A stretch of 64,000 nt of DNA from Oscheius onirici (lineage: Eukaryota; Nematoda; Chromadorea; Rhabditida; Rhabditidae), in NCBI GenBank assembly GCA_932521025.1, contig OW051468.1, positions 9,238,064 to 9,302,063 of the forward strand, read 5' to 3'. Every line of letters starts with the position of its first letter. Position 1 is the stretch's first letter. The notes beneath the pieces were generated by a model, which was not told the DNA's origin, did no database searches, and saw only the letters and a list, made by a program, of their open reading frames with translations. The position numbers and the translations under genes are program-made. Shown in pieces: positions 42,801-55,950 of this stretch.

Positions 42801-45800
42801 GGCGGAACCAACTATTCAGCAGAATTTGATGAGTGCTTGAAGGACGTCTTCGGCGTGAGTTCTTGTCTCTATACAGAAGATAAGGTTACTGTAGAAATAT
42901 CTGGACTACGTTTTTCGTTGGACGGAGTCTGTCGTCTCAGCCGGCGATACCATCCGTCTCTTTGATGACTTGGCCAGGGAATGGGAGGCAGCCTGTCGAT
43001 ATGCCTGCTCCATTCCTTCGGGAATAGTCAAGCTCACAGCCACATACTCTTCCCTAGTTCATCTTCTGATAGACCGTCTGATCATCGAGTACTGGGAGCG
43101 GAATGCCGAGAACATTGCAGAAGAACACTCGACGTCGGATATAAATCTCGATGAGTACGAAAGAGAGGATGACCGACTTCATCACGTCCGTAATTCGGTG
43201 CTGTCAGCTTGCAGAGAACATGCCAGAACCATCAGAAATGCCAAGGAACGGATGAAGAGAATCTTTACACTGGTTCGGGACACCATGTTGAAGGATCTGA
43301 ACAATTCTGCGGCTTTTCGTGTCGCAAATTACTTCAGCTCGGCCTTTTTGGCTAAAAATCTGAGAGGAACCCATGCTCTGGTAGGTTCCTCTATATAGAA
43401 TCATTAGAAAAAGTTCAGATCCGATTTGGTGACCTGGACGACCACCGTCTTCTCGGACTCAATGTGGCGATCTGTGTCGAGCTGGGTCACGTGGAAAATG
43501 CCGAGAAGCTGGTCAAGAGTCTGTGTGACTGCAAAAGGATGGAAGGACTGGGAAATCTGCTAGTTCTACCCTTTCCAGACTTACGGTAGGCAGAGTATCA
43601 GAGATTGTTTATTGCGCACCAACTCATAAAACATCCAAGATGGGCAATGAAGACTACGGTAACTGTATGTTGGTGCGCACTGAATTCAAAATGGCTTCTT
43701 TTCTGTTGTCGAAAGGATTTTTTCAGAGAGAAATGGGAAGGGAAAGAAATCAGAGTGAATATCGACGACGAGGCAATCATGAGCTTCCGATACATTAGAG
43801 TAAGTCAAGGGAAAAATTTTTAAAGGTTATATTCAGACCGATTACATTTTCGCCGTAGGGGACTTTGACACCCAGAATCACTTCTTCTCCTCCTCATCCT
43901 CAATCATGGAAAGGGAACTGGCAGCTACGTCTTCCAATGACAATGTGGCAGAACATTTGGAGGAACTTACAGTGGGAGTGTTTTGGAAAGCGAAAATTTG
44001 AAAATTTACAGAGAAACATTGTCGAGCAGTGCGGCAGACTCTGGGAAGAAATCCAAAAGATTTCCTACGTCTACGAGCACGAGACTGAGAGCAAAAAGTA
44101 CAAGGAGACCATCTGCTCGACGATTCAACAGGCTTTTGATCTCATCTTTGAAGTCCATAGGGACATTCTGAGGATCGTCAGCGATTCGCACAAAAACGTT
44201 TTTGGTATGGAGCTGATGGGCAGATCGGTGGAGATTGTGGAAAGGTACATAATCATTTAATAGTCCAAACTTTTCGATTCCAGATGGTACGATCTGGTCA
44301 AGATGATGCGTTCTCGTCCTGTGCCTCATCTCCCGGTTTGGGCAAATCTCGTCTTCAACTACATTGCCTACATAGCTGATCCCAAATGGACTCGGATGCT
44401 TGATGATGAGACTGTCACTGTAAGATTTTATCTAGTTGTCTGTGTTCCTTTTACCGTAATCCTCAGATAGTGGAACTCACTTCTTTCTTTTCAGAGATTC
44501 GTCAAGAAGGTCGAAGAATGCCGCGGCATGATAATTGCCGAAGGAGAGCAAGCAGCTCAGGTTGGACGTCGGAATGCCCGGACTAGTTCTTTCGTCGCAA
44601 AAACTATGAAACAGCCATTCAGTCAAGACAGAAGAGCACGACTGAAGGAAGCCGCTCAAAAGATTGACGAGATTTCGGCTAAACGAACGCGAGCCGTCTT
44701 TCACATGGGAAAGGTCATCGAGACGACGAGAGGGAACAAATTTGATCTCTCGGCCAATATGGATCCGGCGAGAAAGGCCCCTTTTAAGTGGATGAGGCTT
44801 GAGAAGATTGGTAGGAATTGTGACATATTAAGCAGAAGTAGAGTTTTAGGCAGCGGAACATTTGCCGACGTTTACAAGGCTCTCAACTGTGATGACAAAT
44901 GCGTGATCGCTGTCAAGAAACTGCAAGTGGAGAAGAAGGTTCTTCCTATCATTGAGCGGGAGATTGAAATCTTCTCGACTTTGAAGCACGAGAATCTGGT
45001 CAAATATCATGGCTTCCAGGTGGTTCAGGTTTGTTTTTACTTTTCTTGGTGGTTTAGAAGAAAAGTTAACTGGCAGGTTACTGTAGATTCCACAAATTTA
45101 AAGAACTGTGTGGTCCCGACACGAACAAATCTACAGTAACCCGCTAGTTAACTATTGCTCTGAATAGACTATACGTACAGAACGACAGGGCAGATTCCTT
45201 TGCTTCCCCTCTCTGATCCCAAAATTCTGTTCCAGGAGGACATCTACATCCTGATGGAATACTGTGCAGAAGGAACATTGGAGCGAATCTGTCGAGAAGT
45301 CATGGACATGACGCTGGTCAGAATGTACACCAACTCTCTCCTCAAGGCTATTGCCTACATTCACAAGATGCAGATTGTTCATCGTGATATCAAACCGGCC
45401 AACATTTTCCTCGACCTCAGAAGTCGACTGAAGCTTGGAGACTTTGGTTGCTCTGTGAGACTTCGGGAACAGGATACTGTAAGAGGAGAGTTGGCAGAGT
45501 ATGCCGGGACACCTCAGTACATGGTATGAGTATTGACCAGCTCAGTGTATACTGTATTCAGGCTCCGGAAGTACAAACTTATGGCGGGAAGATGGAGGAT
45601 GGACGGTTCAGAGGCTATGGTAGAGCTGTGGATATTTGGAGTCTTGGCTGTGTCGTCCTTCACATGGTATAGGTTCCTATCAGTACATGACTGACTCTTT
45701 CAGGTCACCGGTCGACTGCCTTGGCCAGAGCATAACAGCTTTCAGATCACCATGAAAGTCTGTACTGGAGAGAAGCCACTCTATCCCGGCCAGCCGCCAG

Positions 45801-46347
45801 GAATCCTGAAGAACTTTCTAGATACCTGCTTCAGTTTTGATCCGGACGAACGGAAGACGGCTGATCTTCTTCTGCAAGATGCCTTCGCAAATGTTCATGT
45901 AAGTTTGTCCTGTGACGTGAAATAGCGTACGAGATTTATTCAAATTTGTTTTTAATAAGTATTTACGCAAATTCGCGTGACGAAAAATACACAAAATATC
46001 CGCTTGACAACTGGTTTACTGCAGTTATGACACTTGCAATAAAAAACTTGCTCCAGAAGCGTTTTAAAGACTCGAGACCTGTTCCATTGGATTCATCGTA
46101 AAATTTTACATCTATTGAGTCCTGGGAGGCTACACAAATTTTGTAAAATAGCTAATTTACCCTCTCGTTCTCTATAGAGCATCCTCTCTCAAAATTGAGG
46201 GTTGTGGTTGAAAGTCCCCACTATACAGTCCTTTTCTCTTATCTCTATTTACTCTTAAAATTGTTGTTGACACGCCTCTTTCAGGTCGACGTGGACACCG
46301 TTTACGCCAGTTCAAATGGTCTCTCTTCACCGTCCTCTCCCGTCTAG
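39809..46347 (+). CDS. MAP kinase kinase kinase, MAP3K4/MTK1 type
   Basis: Large multi-exon gene with a long non-catalytic N-terminal part. That part holds Ser-rich exons (SSTSTDSGRLSVESNN), then a helical MAP3K4-type region, for example HTLSERLDYYQSLFPTRKAM, QVSISLKDARPVFKEYV, LDYVFRWTESVVSAGDTIR. The C-terminal kinase follows: glycine loop VLGSGTFADVYKA, AVKKL lysine, EIEIFSTLKHENLVKYHG, YILMEYCAEGTLE, catalytic loop HRDIKPANIF, DFGCSV, GTPQYMAPEV, VDIWSLGCVVLHMVTGRLPW. It ends at a stop at 46347. MAP3K4 acts upstream of p38/JNK in stress signalling. The intron 40566-40611 was confirmed by phase (EAI joined to RNSFYESMNTF). The start at 39809 directly follows a CTTTAG splice-like site and is the least certain point. 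Confidence 0.88.
40319..40380 (+). repeat. Intron repeat, copy 1 of a pair
   Basis: GGGTCATAGGCGGCTCCGCG, then AGGAATTACGGGTGTGAAAA and GTTGTAC. The same phrase occurs again at 41885-41936 in another intron of the same gene. Confidence 0.65.
41885..41936 (+). repeat. Intron repeat, copy 2 of a pair
   Basis: GGGTCATAGGCGGCGCCGCG, AGGAATTGCGGGTGTGAAAA, GTTGTAC. It differs from the 40.3-kb copy by only two bases over about 50. Confidence 0.65.
43611..43688. repeat. Short palindromic element with GCGCACCAACT arms
   Basis: TTGCGCACCAACTCATAAA faces GTTGGTGCGCACTGAATTC, followed by AAAATGGC. The same GTTGGTGCGCA motif bounds the inner palindrome in the RB intron (31.43-31.55 kb) and occurs at 17.3 and 41.4 kb. 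Confidence 0.55.
45066..45151. repeat. Palindromic element, family C type ends
   Basis: GTTAACTGGCAGGTTACTGTAGATT against AATCTACAGTAACC followed by CGCTAGTTAAC. It sits in the MAP3K4 intron that interrupts the kinase N-lobe coding region. Confidence 0.65.
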
Positions 46348-46811
46348 TCATGTTTCCTATTGAGCTTTACCTTCTCGTCAATCTCCCAAAGAGAATCTGT
46401 GATCTGATACTCCCCCAGTGCTTACCTCTCAAAGTGCCTTATCTCATCAAATGAAGATTTTCTTCTCCCTTTTTTTAATTTTTATAAATTTCGATATTTT
46501 CTCGATACTATTCTTCATCTATTGTTACTTAGTTATGACCGTCCGTATTCATAGCGTGCTGAAGAAATCGCAGCTAGCATTCCCTTGACTCACCACCTTA
46601 TCAAAAGAACACTTTCTTTTAAGCGTTTCTGTCACTTTTAAGCTTTTTATTGCTTCCTTTTAGAAATCAGAAAAGTTTAAAAAAAGTACGCTTTAGCTTC
46701 CCAGAAATAGTTATTTTGAATTGTGTTCTCACGCAAAAATGTAAGTTTCTAGCGCTTTCTTATCGATTTCTCTTCTTGTTTGTCTTAAAACCACAATAAA
46801 TTTACAGAGAG
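46348..46811. other. Spacer between MAP3K4 and STE24 genes
   Basis: AT-rich with no gene seen. A TTTACAG splice-like site ends four bases before the STE24 ATG. Confidence 0.5.
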
Positions 46812-48981
46812 ATGTTTGAGCCGTCCTGTCTGTTTAAGACTCTTCTGGCCGTCAATTGGTCCATCTTCCTCTGGGAGATCTACCTCGACTACCGGCAGTA
46901 CCTCGTCCACAAGCAGAATGTGAAGCGACCGGACAAGGTCAAGGACATCATTACGGAAGAGGAATACGACAAGGCGAGGTCCTACAAGCTGGACAAGCAT
47001 GTCTTTGGTTTCGCCAACGACGTCTTTGACCAGCTGCTCACGACTGTCATTCTCACCAGCGGTTTCATGCCCTGGCTTTGGAACTTCTCGGCGGCTTTTC
47101 CGGGACAGGCTATCGTCTTCGTCCTGCTGAACACGGTCGTTCATACGCTTTTGGGAATGCCGTGGGACATGTACGACACGTTCATCATTGAAGAACAGCA
47201 CGGATTCAACAAGCAGACTGTTGGATTCTATCTCTGGGATCAGGTCAGTACATTTTTATTGGAAGGTTACTTGTCCAAACTGTTTCTGGTTGAAGACGGC
47301 ATTCTCAAGTTTTTTGATGTTCTACAAAGTTATAGAACAAATCAAGGGCTACAACTTTGCAGAACAACAAAAAGTTAGAAAATGTCGTCTTCAGGCCGAG
47401 AAGAGGAGAATTCTAACAGTATTTATCTCAAATCATTCAGGCCAAGAAACTGCTGGTCAGCTTCGCCATCACAGCTCCCATCATCCTCGTTCTCGAGTGG
47501 ATTGTCGACAATGGCGGTCCCTACTTTTTCGTCTACGTCTGGGCTTTCGTCTCCGTCGTCATCTTCATTCTCCTGACCGTCTATCCGGCCTTCATTGCTC
47601 CGCTCTTCGACAAGTACATTCCTCTGGTAAGTTTCCTTTTGGTCGAAACCCATCTCTTTCTTTTAGCCCGACGGAGAACTGAAGACTGCGATTGAGAAGC
47701 TGGCTGCTTCTCTGCACTACCCTCTCACGAAGCTCTACGTCGTTCACGGATCGAAACGTTCGGCTCACAGCAATGCCTACATGTATGGATTCTGGAAGAA
47801 CAAAAGAATCGTGCTTTATGACACTCTGTTGAGCGGAGAGGAGAAGGAAAAGGTCATGATGGAATGTGCCAAGGAGGGAGAGAAGCCAGAAGAGATGGAC
47901 GAGAAGGATAAGGTGAGGGTAACGTCTCTTGTTCTTCCTGTGTCGCTAGTTTCCTTGTTCAGTTACTGTAGATTGTATTGAATAGTTCAGACCACAGTTG
48001 GTCGAATGTTAGTCCTGTCCTGTTTCTATCCACTCCCTGTGTCCTTTGCCGAACAATCTTACTGTTTCAGGATCCAGAATACATCAAGGTAAAGTACAAA
48101 TACTAGTCTAGATTGCCATCAGTAGTTAGTGGCTCTGTGCTTTTGAACAATAGAGACTTTCGAATCAGTTCTAGAACAGAGTTCCAAGTGTAGATTGTCC
48201 CCTATAGCGTCGTAGCTGACCGACAGATACTTCACGGTACAGACTGAATATGGTTCTGTATGTCTGTAAGCCAGTTTCAAAGCGGATTGAATATTGAAAA
48301 CTAGTCTTTAAACCGCCTTGAAACTGTCTTCGGAGTCAGTTTCAGTTTTCGGAAACTTGACTGATCTGATACTGAACCAGACCCAAATGCTAGACCGACT
48401 CACTATGTCGATAAATAGAACGTTAGTTAGTAATTCTATTCTCAACCAAACAGTCATTCTCCTCCCATTTCAGGCCCGCGGAATGTCCAATCCCGAAGTT
48501 GTAGCTGTGCTTGGTCATGAGCTCGGGCATTGGGCTCTCAGTCACACCTTGGTCAATCTGGTCATCACTGAAGTCAACATGCTCTTTATGTTTGCCGTCT
48601 TTGGCTACTTTTACAAGTGGAAGGCTCTCTATGTGGCTTTCGGCTTCGACTCGACTCCCACAATCGTCGGTCTTCTGCTCGTCTTCCAGTACGTCATGGC
48701 TCTCTACAACCAGGTAACCTTTTCATTTTTATCAAAAAATTCTCTGAACTCAGCTGACCGGCTTCCTGATGTCTATTCATTCGCGTCGCTGCGAGTTTGG
48801 AGCTGATGCCTTTGCTGCCGAGCTCGGCTATGCTCCTCAACTTTGTACCGCCTTGACCAAGCTCAGTAAGGACAATCTCTCGTTGCCAATTGATGACCAT
48901 CTCTACTCCATGTTCAATCACTCTCATCCGCCCATCGTCGAGAGAATTGCTGCTCTGGAGAAGATGAAGAAGAAGGAATAG
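46812..48981 (+). CDS. fce-1: CAAX prenyl protease 1 (STE24/ZMPSTE24, FACE-1)
   Basis: Six exons (46812-47243, 47441-47626, 47667-47912, 48071-48088, 48474-48713, 48754-48981), all phases checked, 449 residues, the usual family length. Multi-pass membrane metalloprotease of the ER and nuclear envelope that trims prenylated CAAX proteins. Zinc motif HELGHW with downstream EFGADAFA; also [10 protein letters not shown] and [17 protein letters not shown], all strongly conserved in the family. The fourth exon is only 18 nt and encodes DPEYIK, in the loop just before the zinc-binding helix. The first intron carries a family B palindrome. Confidence 0.95.
47297..47390. repeat. Palindromic element, family B
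   Basis: GACGGCATTCTCAAG, TTTTTTGATGTTCTACAAAG, then the inverted half CTTTGCAGAACAACAAAAAG and GAAAATGTCGTC. It lies in the first intron of the STE24 gene. Confidence 0.7.
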
Positions 48982-49672
48982 GACGACAATTTTCTGTATC
49001 ACTTTATCCGGGGTTTCTTTTGTTTTGTAATAAATGGTTGTAATGAAAAGCTCCTGTTTCTAGAGAGGAATCAACACCATGAAGATCAAATCAGACAGAA
49101 AGTTTAAAGACTGGAGTACCTTTGGGTCCCGTCGACTGATCCGTTCAGCTGAACGGCTCCGTTCCTAAAAGTGTTTCGTCGTTTTCTTTCCCTCGATTTT
49201 CTCATCTTTTTTGCTATGAATTTCATAGCAAAAGGGAAGAAAATTACCGAGGAATCGATTGTCACAAGTTGCGAAAGGCTGTCCAGGAATTTCATGCTGA
49301 GAAAGTATGGAAAGACCTTCTTTTTCTACGAAAAGTTGATATGCGTTGTTGCTTGCTTATTTTCTTCCGACATTGCTTCCGAGAAAAGCGAAATCGACAG
49401 ATCCTCTAGAACGATACCTACAAAAGCACTTTCATGTGTTTCATCAAGCGCTTCCGTTGGAAGTATTTTGCTAACTTCACAGCACGTTTTCTTGGTCGGA
49501 ATTCTTTGAAAATCTGTAAACCTGGCATGATAGATTTCGAAAACGGCTCTGACGCACTCTTACGTATTTTCTCATTTCTGTTCTCGCCAATCAGCTGCTT
49601 GATTTGTCAGTCATTCTCATTCTTTTGCTCTCGTTTTCCATTCTCTCCGAATATAAATTTGAACATTTTAGG
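48982..49672. other. Spacer between STE24 and NDRG genes
   Basis: AATAAA for STE24 at 49029-49034. A short perfect palindrome TTTTTGCTATGAATTTCATAGC lies near 49207-49230. Open frames here have no family signature. An ACATTTTAG splice-like site ends one base before the NDRG ATG. Confidence 0.5.
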
Positions 49673-51260
49673 ATGTCCAATATGGAGATGCACTCGTTCA
49701 CGCGCGAGATGCAGCCGCTGGTGGAATCGGCCTCTACAAATATGTCCGAGGTCCGTTTCCCGTTTTTTTACACACTATTCTATTCGAGGGCTCCTAAGTC
49801 TTTATAACAGTGATATTCGCCACAAAAGAAAAGGATATTTGAAGAATTGCTATATTTTCAGGAAAAAGTCAGCACAGCCTTTGGAAACGTGAAGGTGACG
49901 ATCTACGGCGATCGTAACAAGCTGCCTCTCGTCACGTTCCACGATCTTGGCTTGGACTGTCAGTTTCGCAACATATCGTAGAAAATTTTTTGCTTTCAGC
50001 GGAAAGCAACTTCCAAAACTTCTTCCAGTACGTCTCGATCGCCGAATTCACGGAAAAGTTCTGCGTCTACAATATCAACGCTCCAGGACAAGAAGTTGAT
50101 GCCCAGCCCCTTCCCGATGAGTACGTTTTTTTTCATTTATCGGTCTGCCGCACGTTTGAGAACGTTACGGCTTTCGAAATGGAGAAATTGCTGAGTCATG
50201 AATAACTAGAGGGTCTGAAGGAAATTTGCTGTCAAAACCTGTATTATGTCATTAATTTATTTTCTCTAGCTTCGTCTTCCCGTCAATGGAAGGACTGGCC
50301 AAGATTGTCGAGACTGTCGCCGATTTCTTTAGCCTCAAGTCGATGATCTGTTTCGGTGTTGGCGTCGGAGCCAACGTCCTTCTTCGGTTTGCTGTAAGCC
50401 TTCCACTTGTCCTCTTCAAACAATGACATTTCCAGCTTCTAAATCAAAGACGCGTCGACGCACTCATTCTCGTAAACTGCAATGCCCAACAGGCCGGATG
50501 GATCGAATGGGGATACGAGAAGGTAGGCCCATTTTCTTTTGATTTTCCGCACATTCTGTGTTAGTAACTGCGGCTCTGTTTGTCTATCAGCTGATCTCCT
50601 AAAACAAACACTGAACATCTGGTCTCGATTGGCTGAACTTCTAGAATCCGAGGAATAAGAAACTTCCAGATGAACATGCGCTACCTCCGTGGATCCGGAA
50701 TGACGTCATTCACCGTCGACTACCTTATGTGGCATCATTTCGGACGCCGCATCGACGAGTGCAACACGGACATTGTTCGCCAGTACCGCGTCTACTTCCA
50801 GCACTTGCCCAATCCAACAAACCTTGCCGCTTTCATCGAGTCTTACACAAAGTAAGCTTTCTTTTTTTCGTTTACAAAGTTTCCAGTCGCTCGGCCATAC
50901 ACATGTCTCGTGACGGTCACAACGGACCCCAGCTCGACGTGCCCGTCCTTCAAATCGTCGGCAGTGGAAGCGCTTTTATCAACGAGACGGTAGATGTCAA
51001 TACGAAGCTGGATCCCTCGAAATCGGACTGGATCAAGGTCTCCGACTCGTGCGGACTCGTTCTCGATGACCGTCCGGAGGCCGTGACAGAAAGCATGATG
51101 CTCTTCCTTCAAGGACTTGGATACTGTAGGCTTTTTTCTCTATGTACGAGCTAAATTTTGTTCAGTCCCCACAATGAACGTCGTAAAATTGATGAAAAAG
51201 ATCCACGAGGCTCAGACTGGCTCCTATTCGGCTACAGAATCGACAATTGCCGAGTGCTAA
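49673..51260 (+). CDS. NDRG (N-myc downstream regulated) family protein
   Basis: Start after ACATTTTAG (MSNMEMHSFTREMQPLVESA). The alpha/beta-hydrolase-like NDR fold is clear: NKLPLVTFHDLGLDSESNF, YNINAPGQEVD, FPSMEGLAKIVETV, ICFGVGVGANVLLRFALLN, ALILVNCNAQQAGWIEWG, VPVLQIVGSGSAF, NTKLDPSKSDWIKVSDSCG, FLQGLGYFPTMNVVKLM, ending TESTIAEC. As in other NDRG proteins the position of the hydrolase nucleophile in GVGVGA lacks serine, so it is probably non-enzymatic. Roles in the family are in stress and differentiation. The first junctions (exon 49673-49750) were checked. AATAAA at 51474-51479. Confidence 0.9.
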
Positions 51261-51473
51261 GGCCCTTTTTCCCTGCGAGATTCTTCCACGTGCATTTCTA
51301 CTTCACTTTCGTGCCAATCCATTTCATTTAGCTGCTAAAAGCCCCGCTGGTTTCAGCCCGATCCTCAGATTGTAACATATAGCTTTCTCTCACCTTCTTT
51401 AATCAACCTAGTCCCTCTATTCATGTAGTATACGTTTTATTCGTCTGTCCTTTGAGACAAAAAGATTGCTTGA

Positions 51474-51479
51474 AATAAA
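51474..51479 (+). terminator. AATAAA polyadenylation signal of the NDRG gene
   Basis: 214 bp beyond the stop codon. No gene was seen in the rest of the 51261-51880 spacer. Confidence 0.6.
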
Positions 51480-51880
51480 ATTCGTATAATTATTTTGCTT
51501 CGTTAGTTTTCCTAGTATAAATTTGCTTGTTTTACGAGATACCTTGATTTTATTCACCAAATCCCTTGGAAATTACTGAATCCTGTTAGAACACCCTATT
51601 TCTTCGCATTATCAAAAAGTACTAGATTTGACGGTCTTGAGAGAAATCTCTGGACAAACACTCAAATTTCCTGTTTCTCAGTTATTTCCATTCATTTTTC
51701 TCTCCTGACATATGAGTATTGAATTCTGCTTGAAATTTTCCTCGAGAAAGTGGAAAAACGAGATATTTTGCCGCTTGTAACCGCCCGACATTCAAATTGC
51801 GGTCGATTTTCGAAAATGTTTCTGAACTTCGAAAATCTACAGTTTTTCTTCAAAGACTGAATAAAAGTTTCCATTCCAGA

Positions 51881-54800
51881 ATGGACACATATCCGAAGGA
51901 CCGTCTGGTCCAGGAGAATTGGATGGAGCCGGCAGACAACTGGCTACAGTACTTCATCGACGGCGCCAAGTTTGAGGCCCTTTTATACGATGCTGGAAAC
52001 AATAAAGGTGAGCTATCTTCTGTAGTTTTGTGCCAACAAAAAACTTCAGAACTTCTCGCCCGACTAACGACGCAATTTGCGGAGCAGGCGACGAATACGG
52101 AGGCTGAAGAGAAGGCTCTAGTGGCGAAGAATTTCCCTCCAGAAGACATCCAGTACTACAGTCGAAAAAGCGCCTGCCTCTGGCTCTGTTCGATGGCCTG
52201 CTTTGCGGCAAACAGATGGGATTATGTGTATCTACTCGAAAATTTGTACGTTTTTTATATTTCTATAAAACCCGCCCTATTCAGCGACTTTTTGACCGTT
52301 AAGCCGATCGTCGAATACGCCAAGCAAATCTTCAACGACTTTGAGCTGACGGCCGATGCCACGTTCGGAAATTGGCTTTGGGACAAGTTCTGTCTAGCTG
52401 TCATAATCAAAAACCGCGTGCCGGCCCCATTTCCGAAGCAGACCGTCCAGAATCCCAGCATCAAAACTTCTCCAGGTACCTTTTTTCGTCATTTTTTGAA
52501 TAAGAAGTTCTTTCAGATCAGGTAATTCTTCGATATGAGGCCAATGGTCGAGCCATTTCCGAGTTGCAAATTCAACTGACTAGAGTAAGTTTTCATTTTT
52601 AGTTTGTTCATGAAGTCGACGACATACCGTAACCCAATTATTCAAGGGAAAGGGCGCAAATGTCTTTATCACGACATCAGTCGGTTCAGTTCCGACTCAA
52701 GATGAACTTCCCTTTTTTCAGTACGTGCAGGCGATCGAAGGACAGGCGAAAGAAGGGACTACAATCTACGTTCCTGGCTGGAAGTGCTTCTACAACCCGT
52801 TCAAGGAAGGAGCTGGCAAAGCGCTTAACGTCGGAATTCTCGGCCAGGATGTGCTCATTCCCGGCGCTCCGACGCCGCAGCTCTCCCTTCAAATAGACAT
52901 GATTTCGGCGCAAGAAGTTGCCAACAGAGCCCGCTTCGACATGACAGTCTATCTATTCGACGACGCTGACCAGACGAAAATCTGTCGCGAGTACATTCGA
53001 AATGTTCGCTTTCTTGCTTTTTTTTGGTGTACAAAAGACTGATTCAGGTGAAAGACGGTGGCAGCCATCCGCTCATCATTGTCGATGCGAGCCAGACAGC
53101 CGGATATCGCCTAGCCTTGGGAATTGTCACTGGACGAGGAAAGGTGAGTTTGGAACATTTGGTTTAAACCAGATTCTAAACAGTTTATTTTTAGATACGA
53201 GATCACGCTGCTCCATCCAGAAGATTCGGCCTGAAAAGAATCCGCTCGAATATCGAAGATGACGAATCGACAAAGGTATTTCTTTCCTCAAACCCCACTA
53301 TTTTCGTTCTATAGATGACAAATCTTGCCAGCCAGGTAGTCCAAAAGAAGCCGGCCCTCATTCGTCACCAGATCAGTAACATTGAATTCTTTCTGCAGTC
53401 GCTGAAGATACAACTGCGCTACATGAAGGCGGATTTGGAGAAGCGAAGAATTCTGGCCCTGCTGCACTATTTTTGCGGCACAATGGCCGGATTCCGGGAG
53501 CAGTACGAACGACTCGACTTGCCGGCAGAATGGAGAAGAGGAGTAGCAACGGGAATAGCCAAAACTGCGACTACGCCCTTTACTAAGGAAATTGTTAAGG
53601 GTACGTCTAGGATTTCGGGTTAAAATGAGAATGTTACCGTAATCCAGGCTCATAATTATTACATGAAACTCTTCCTTTGAAACAACCATAAAATGAATGA
53701 AATGAGATTCAAAATATCCTCAGAATGGTAGTTTTCAGCTCTCGTGAACGGTCAGACATACGGGAATCCCTACTGGGCTATGATCACCTCCTTCAGTGTC
53801 GATGTTATCGTAAGCGCCGTCAAAGTTCTTCAGACTCCTCAGCCGCGCGGTTCCAGACTCTTTAGAATTCCCGCCAGAGTAAGAGTTTATTTTTTTCATT
53901 TAAACGACTCCGAATTCAGTACCGATATCCTGAAGTCCTTGCCGAATATATTGGCAACATAAATCGTCCCGTCATCGAGCTCAATGCCGTGCTTCTGGGA
54001 AAAACTAGTCAACTAAGCCGTATGCATGTAGGTTCTAATTTTTGCTTTCAAATAGTAGTAAATTTAGAATTTCACGGAGTGGGACAGATTTGCCAGCACG
54101 CTACCAGGAATTATTGGCACCGAGATGGGAGCCAAGCTGATTCTGGAGGCGACAAATGTCCGAAACTGCTACTACAATCACAAGCTGCATCTGGCCTTTG
54201 AGAGCTTCGATCCGAAGGTTTTTGCCCAGCAGCAAGGCGTTGTCCGGGGCAAATTTGCCCAGACCTGTCTGGCTTTCCCGCAGCTCACGAAACAGGTTAG
54301 CATTTTTTCTGCAGTAGAACCTGTAAATATGTGAACCTTTTCTCTTAAAATCAGCACCAAAAATTATTTTCAGACACTGGCTTTCCTTCTGAACACGAAA
54401 GAATTTGAATATCTAGTCAAAATCGAGTAAGTTTACTTCTTTTAAAAACTCCTAAAATACAAATTTAGGTTGTCTCATCCTCTGATCGTCGTGGCCAAAC
54501 TCCTGGCAGCTTTCGGAACGCGCGGCGGCAATCTCGACGCGACAATGTCTGAATTCCTGGCCGTTTGGTTGAAACATCTCAAACCGCTGCTGGAAAGTAA
54601 GCCGAAGCCTCGCCGAGACCGAGAAGCCATCGCCTACCGTGAAAATATCAAACACCGAGCCGAATTCATCTCTTTCATCAAACTGATCAGGGTTAGTTTC
54701 AGTCAATTTCGGATATTTGATTTATTGGGCTCAAACTTTCAGGAAAATTTGAGATTCGTGTATTTTAGGCAAATGGCTCATTTTTTGGGCTGGTTTAACA

Positions 54801-55950
54801 AGTTTCTATAAATTACATGTCTTTCAGGAGCCGAGTCTGCTGCTCTTCCTAATAAGCTTCTTCGCACATCTCTACAACTCTCTCCTGATCTCCGACAAGA
54901 AGCCGCACATGAAACTGTTCGTCCAACAAACTGTCCTCTTCCCGGCCGATTATGAGTAAGCTCATTTTTCTTTTTTTCGGCCGAGCCAAAAACGAGTCGG
55001 TTCTAAGCCTCTGAGAATGTTTAACTGTCCTGATCAAGATCTCCTAGACTCGTCCAGCCGCATGTCGAAACTATCACCGAATGTCTCAGCAGCCTGCTCA
55101 ATATTGGACTCGAAGTTAATCCCTGCAATGGCTTTTGGATCAGGACGGCGGCTGATTTTAAATATTGTAAGTTTGTAGCTATTTCAATCGAAATTTCAAT
55201 TTTTAGCTCGAAACGACGTCGAAAGAGCAGCCGTCGAATACATTGAAGCAGTTCTGGCTTGTTCGCCCGGATATCCGCCATTCCCGGATAATGTCATTGA
55301 CGATACGGTAATTTTTTAATTTTACTTTTAAAAATGAGCTCTAGATGTGGAGCCGTCTCCGTGTATGTCTCAATCGCAGTGGCCAACACACGATGGCCGC
55401 GCTCGTCTGTCAGCCGATGAAGAGACGAGGAGAGGATTATATCAAGGCCACTAAGGTTTTTTTTTACGTTCTTCTGCTAAAAAATACAATTTTTTAGATC
55501 TTATCAACGCAGACAACGCTGGACGCCGGCTCCGAATGCTGCTCCATGATGTGGGATCTGGGACTGGCTGAAGAACTAGGAAACGTCTATGTCCGACTCA
55601 AACAGACAAATCAGCTGGGAAGACTGGTCAGTTTTTTTGTATTCTTGACGGGAGCCGTGTAATTGAACTCAAAGCGCTCCTGGAATTCTGTCCACAACTC
55701 TTTAAAAAAAGGATGAAACGGGCAAAAGCAAAAATTGAGAAGAAAGTGAAAGTTTGAGGCGTCTCCGGTTCAGTTTTTAAAACAATTTGTTTCTTACTTT
55801 TAAAAGAAAACCCCTTTTTAGCAACGCTGGATTTCCAAAGGATCGCTCAATCCGAACAATCGCGTCGAGATTCTCTTTCGCGAACAGAATCGTCGCTGCG
55901 AGCTGATGGTCCGCTCTTTGGCTGCCAGTCTCTTCAACACAAATCTTTAG
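51881..55950 (+). CDS. ints-8: Integrator complex subunit 8 homologue
   Basis: Start MDTYPKDRLVQENWMEPADN one base after a TTCCATTCCAG splice-like site. About 15 short exons. NWLQYFIDGAKFEALLYD matches the INTS8 N-terminal WFEFLLEESLLEKHL-type motif. Near the C-terminus YRENIKHRAEFISFIKLIRE with LLFLISFFAHLYNSL matches the INTS8 signature around SELLSFIKKLREP, and SMMWDLGLAEELGNVYVRL matches its YDYIWDVTILEYL-like end. The protein is a helical-repeat scaffold; INTS8 recruits the PP2A module of Integrator at paused RNA polymerase II and acts in snRNA 3'-end processing. The middle third is weakly conserved, so the assignment rests on the two ends. Confidence 0.8.

Noticed and set aside
47423-47653. 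Acidic minus-strand frame opposite the STE24 exon
   Set aside because: Antisense shadow of a strongly supported coding exon.
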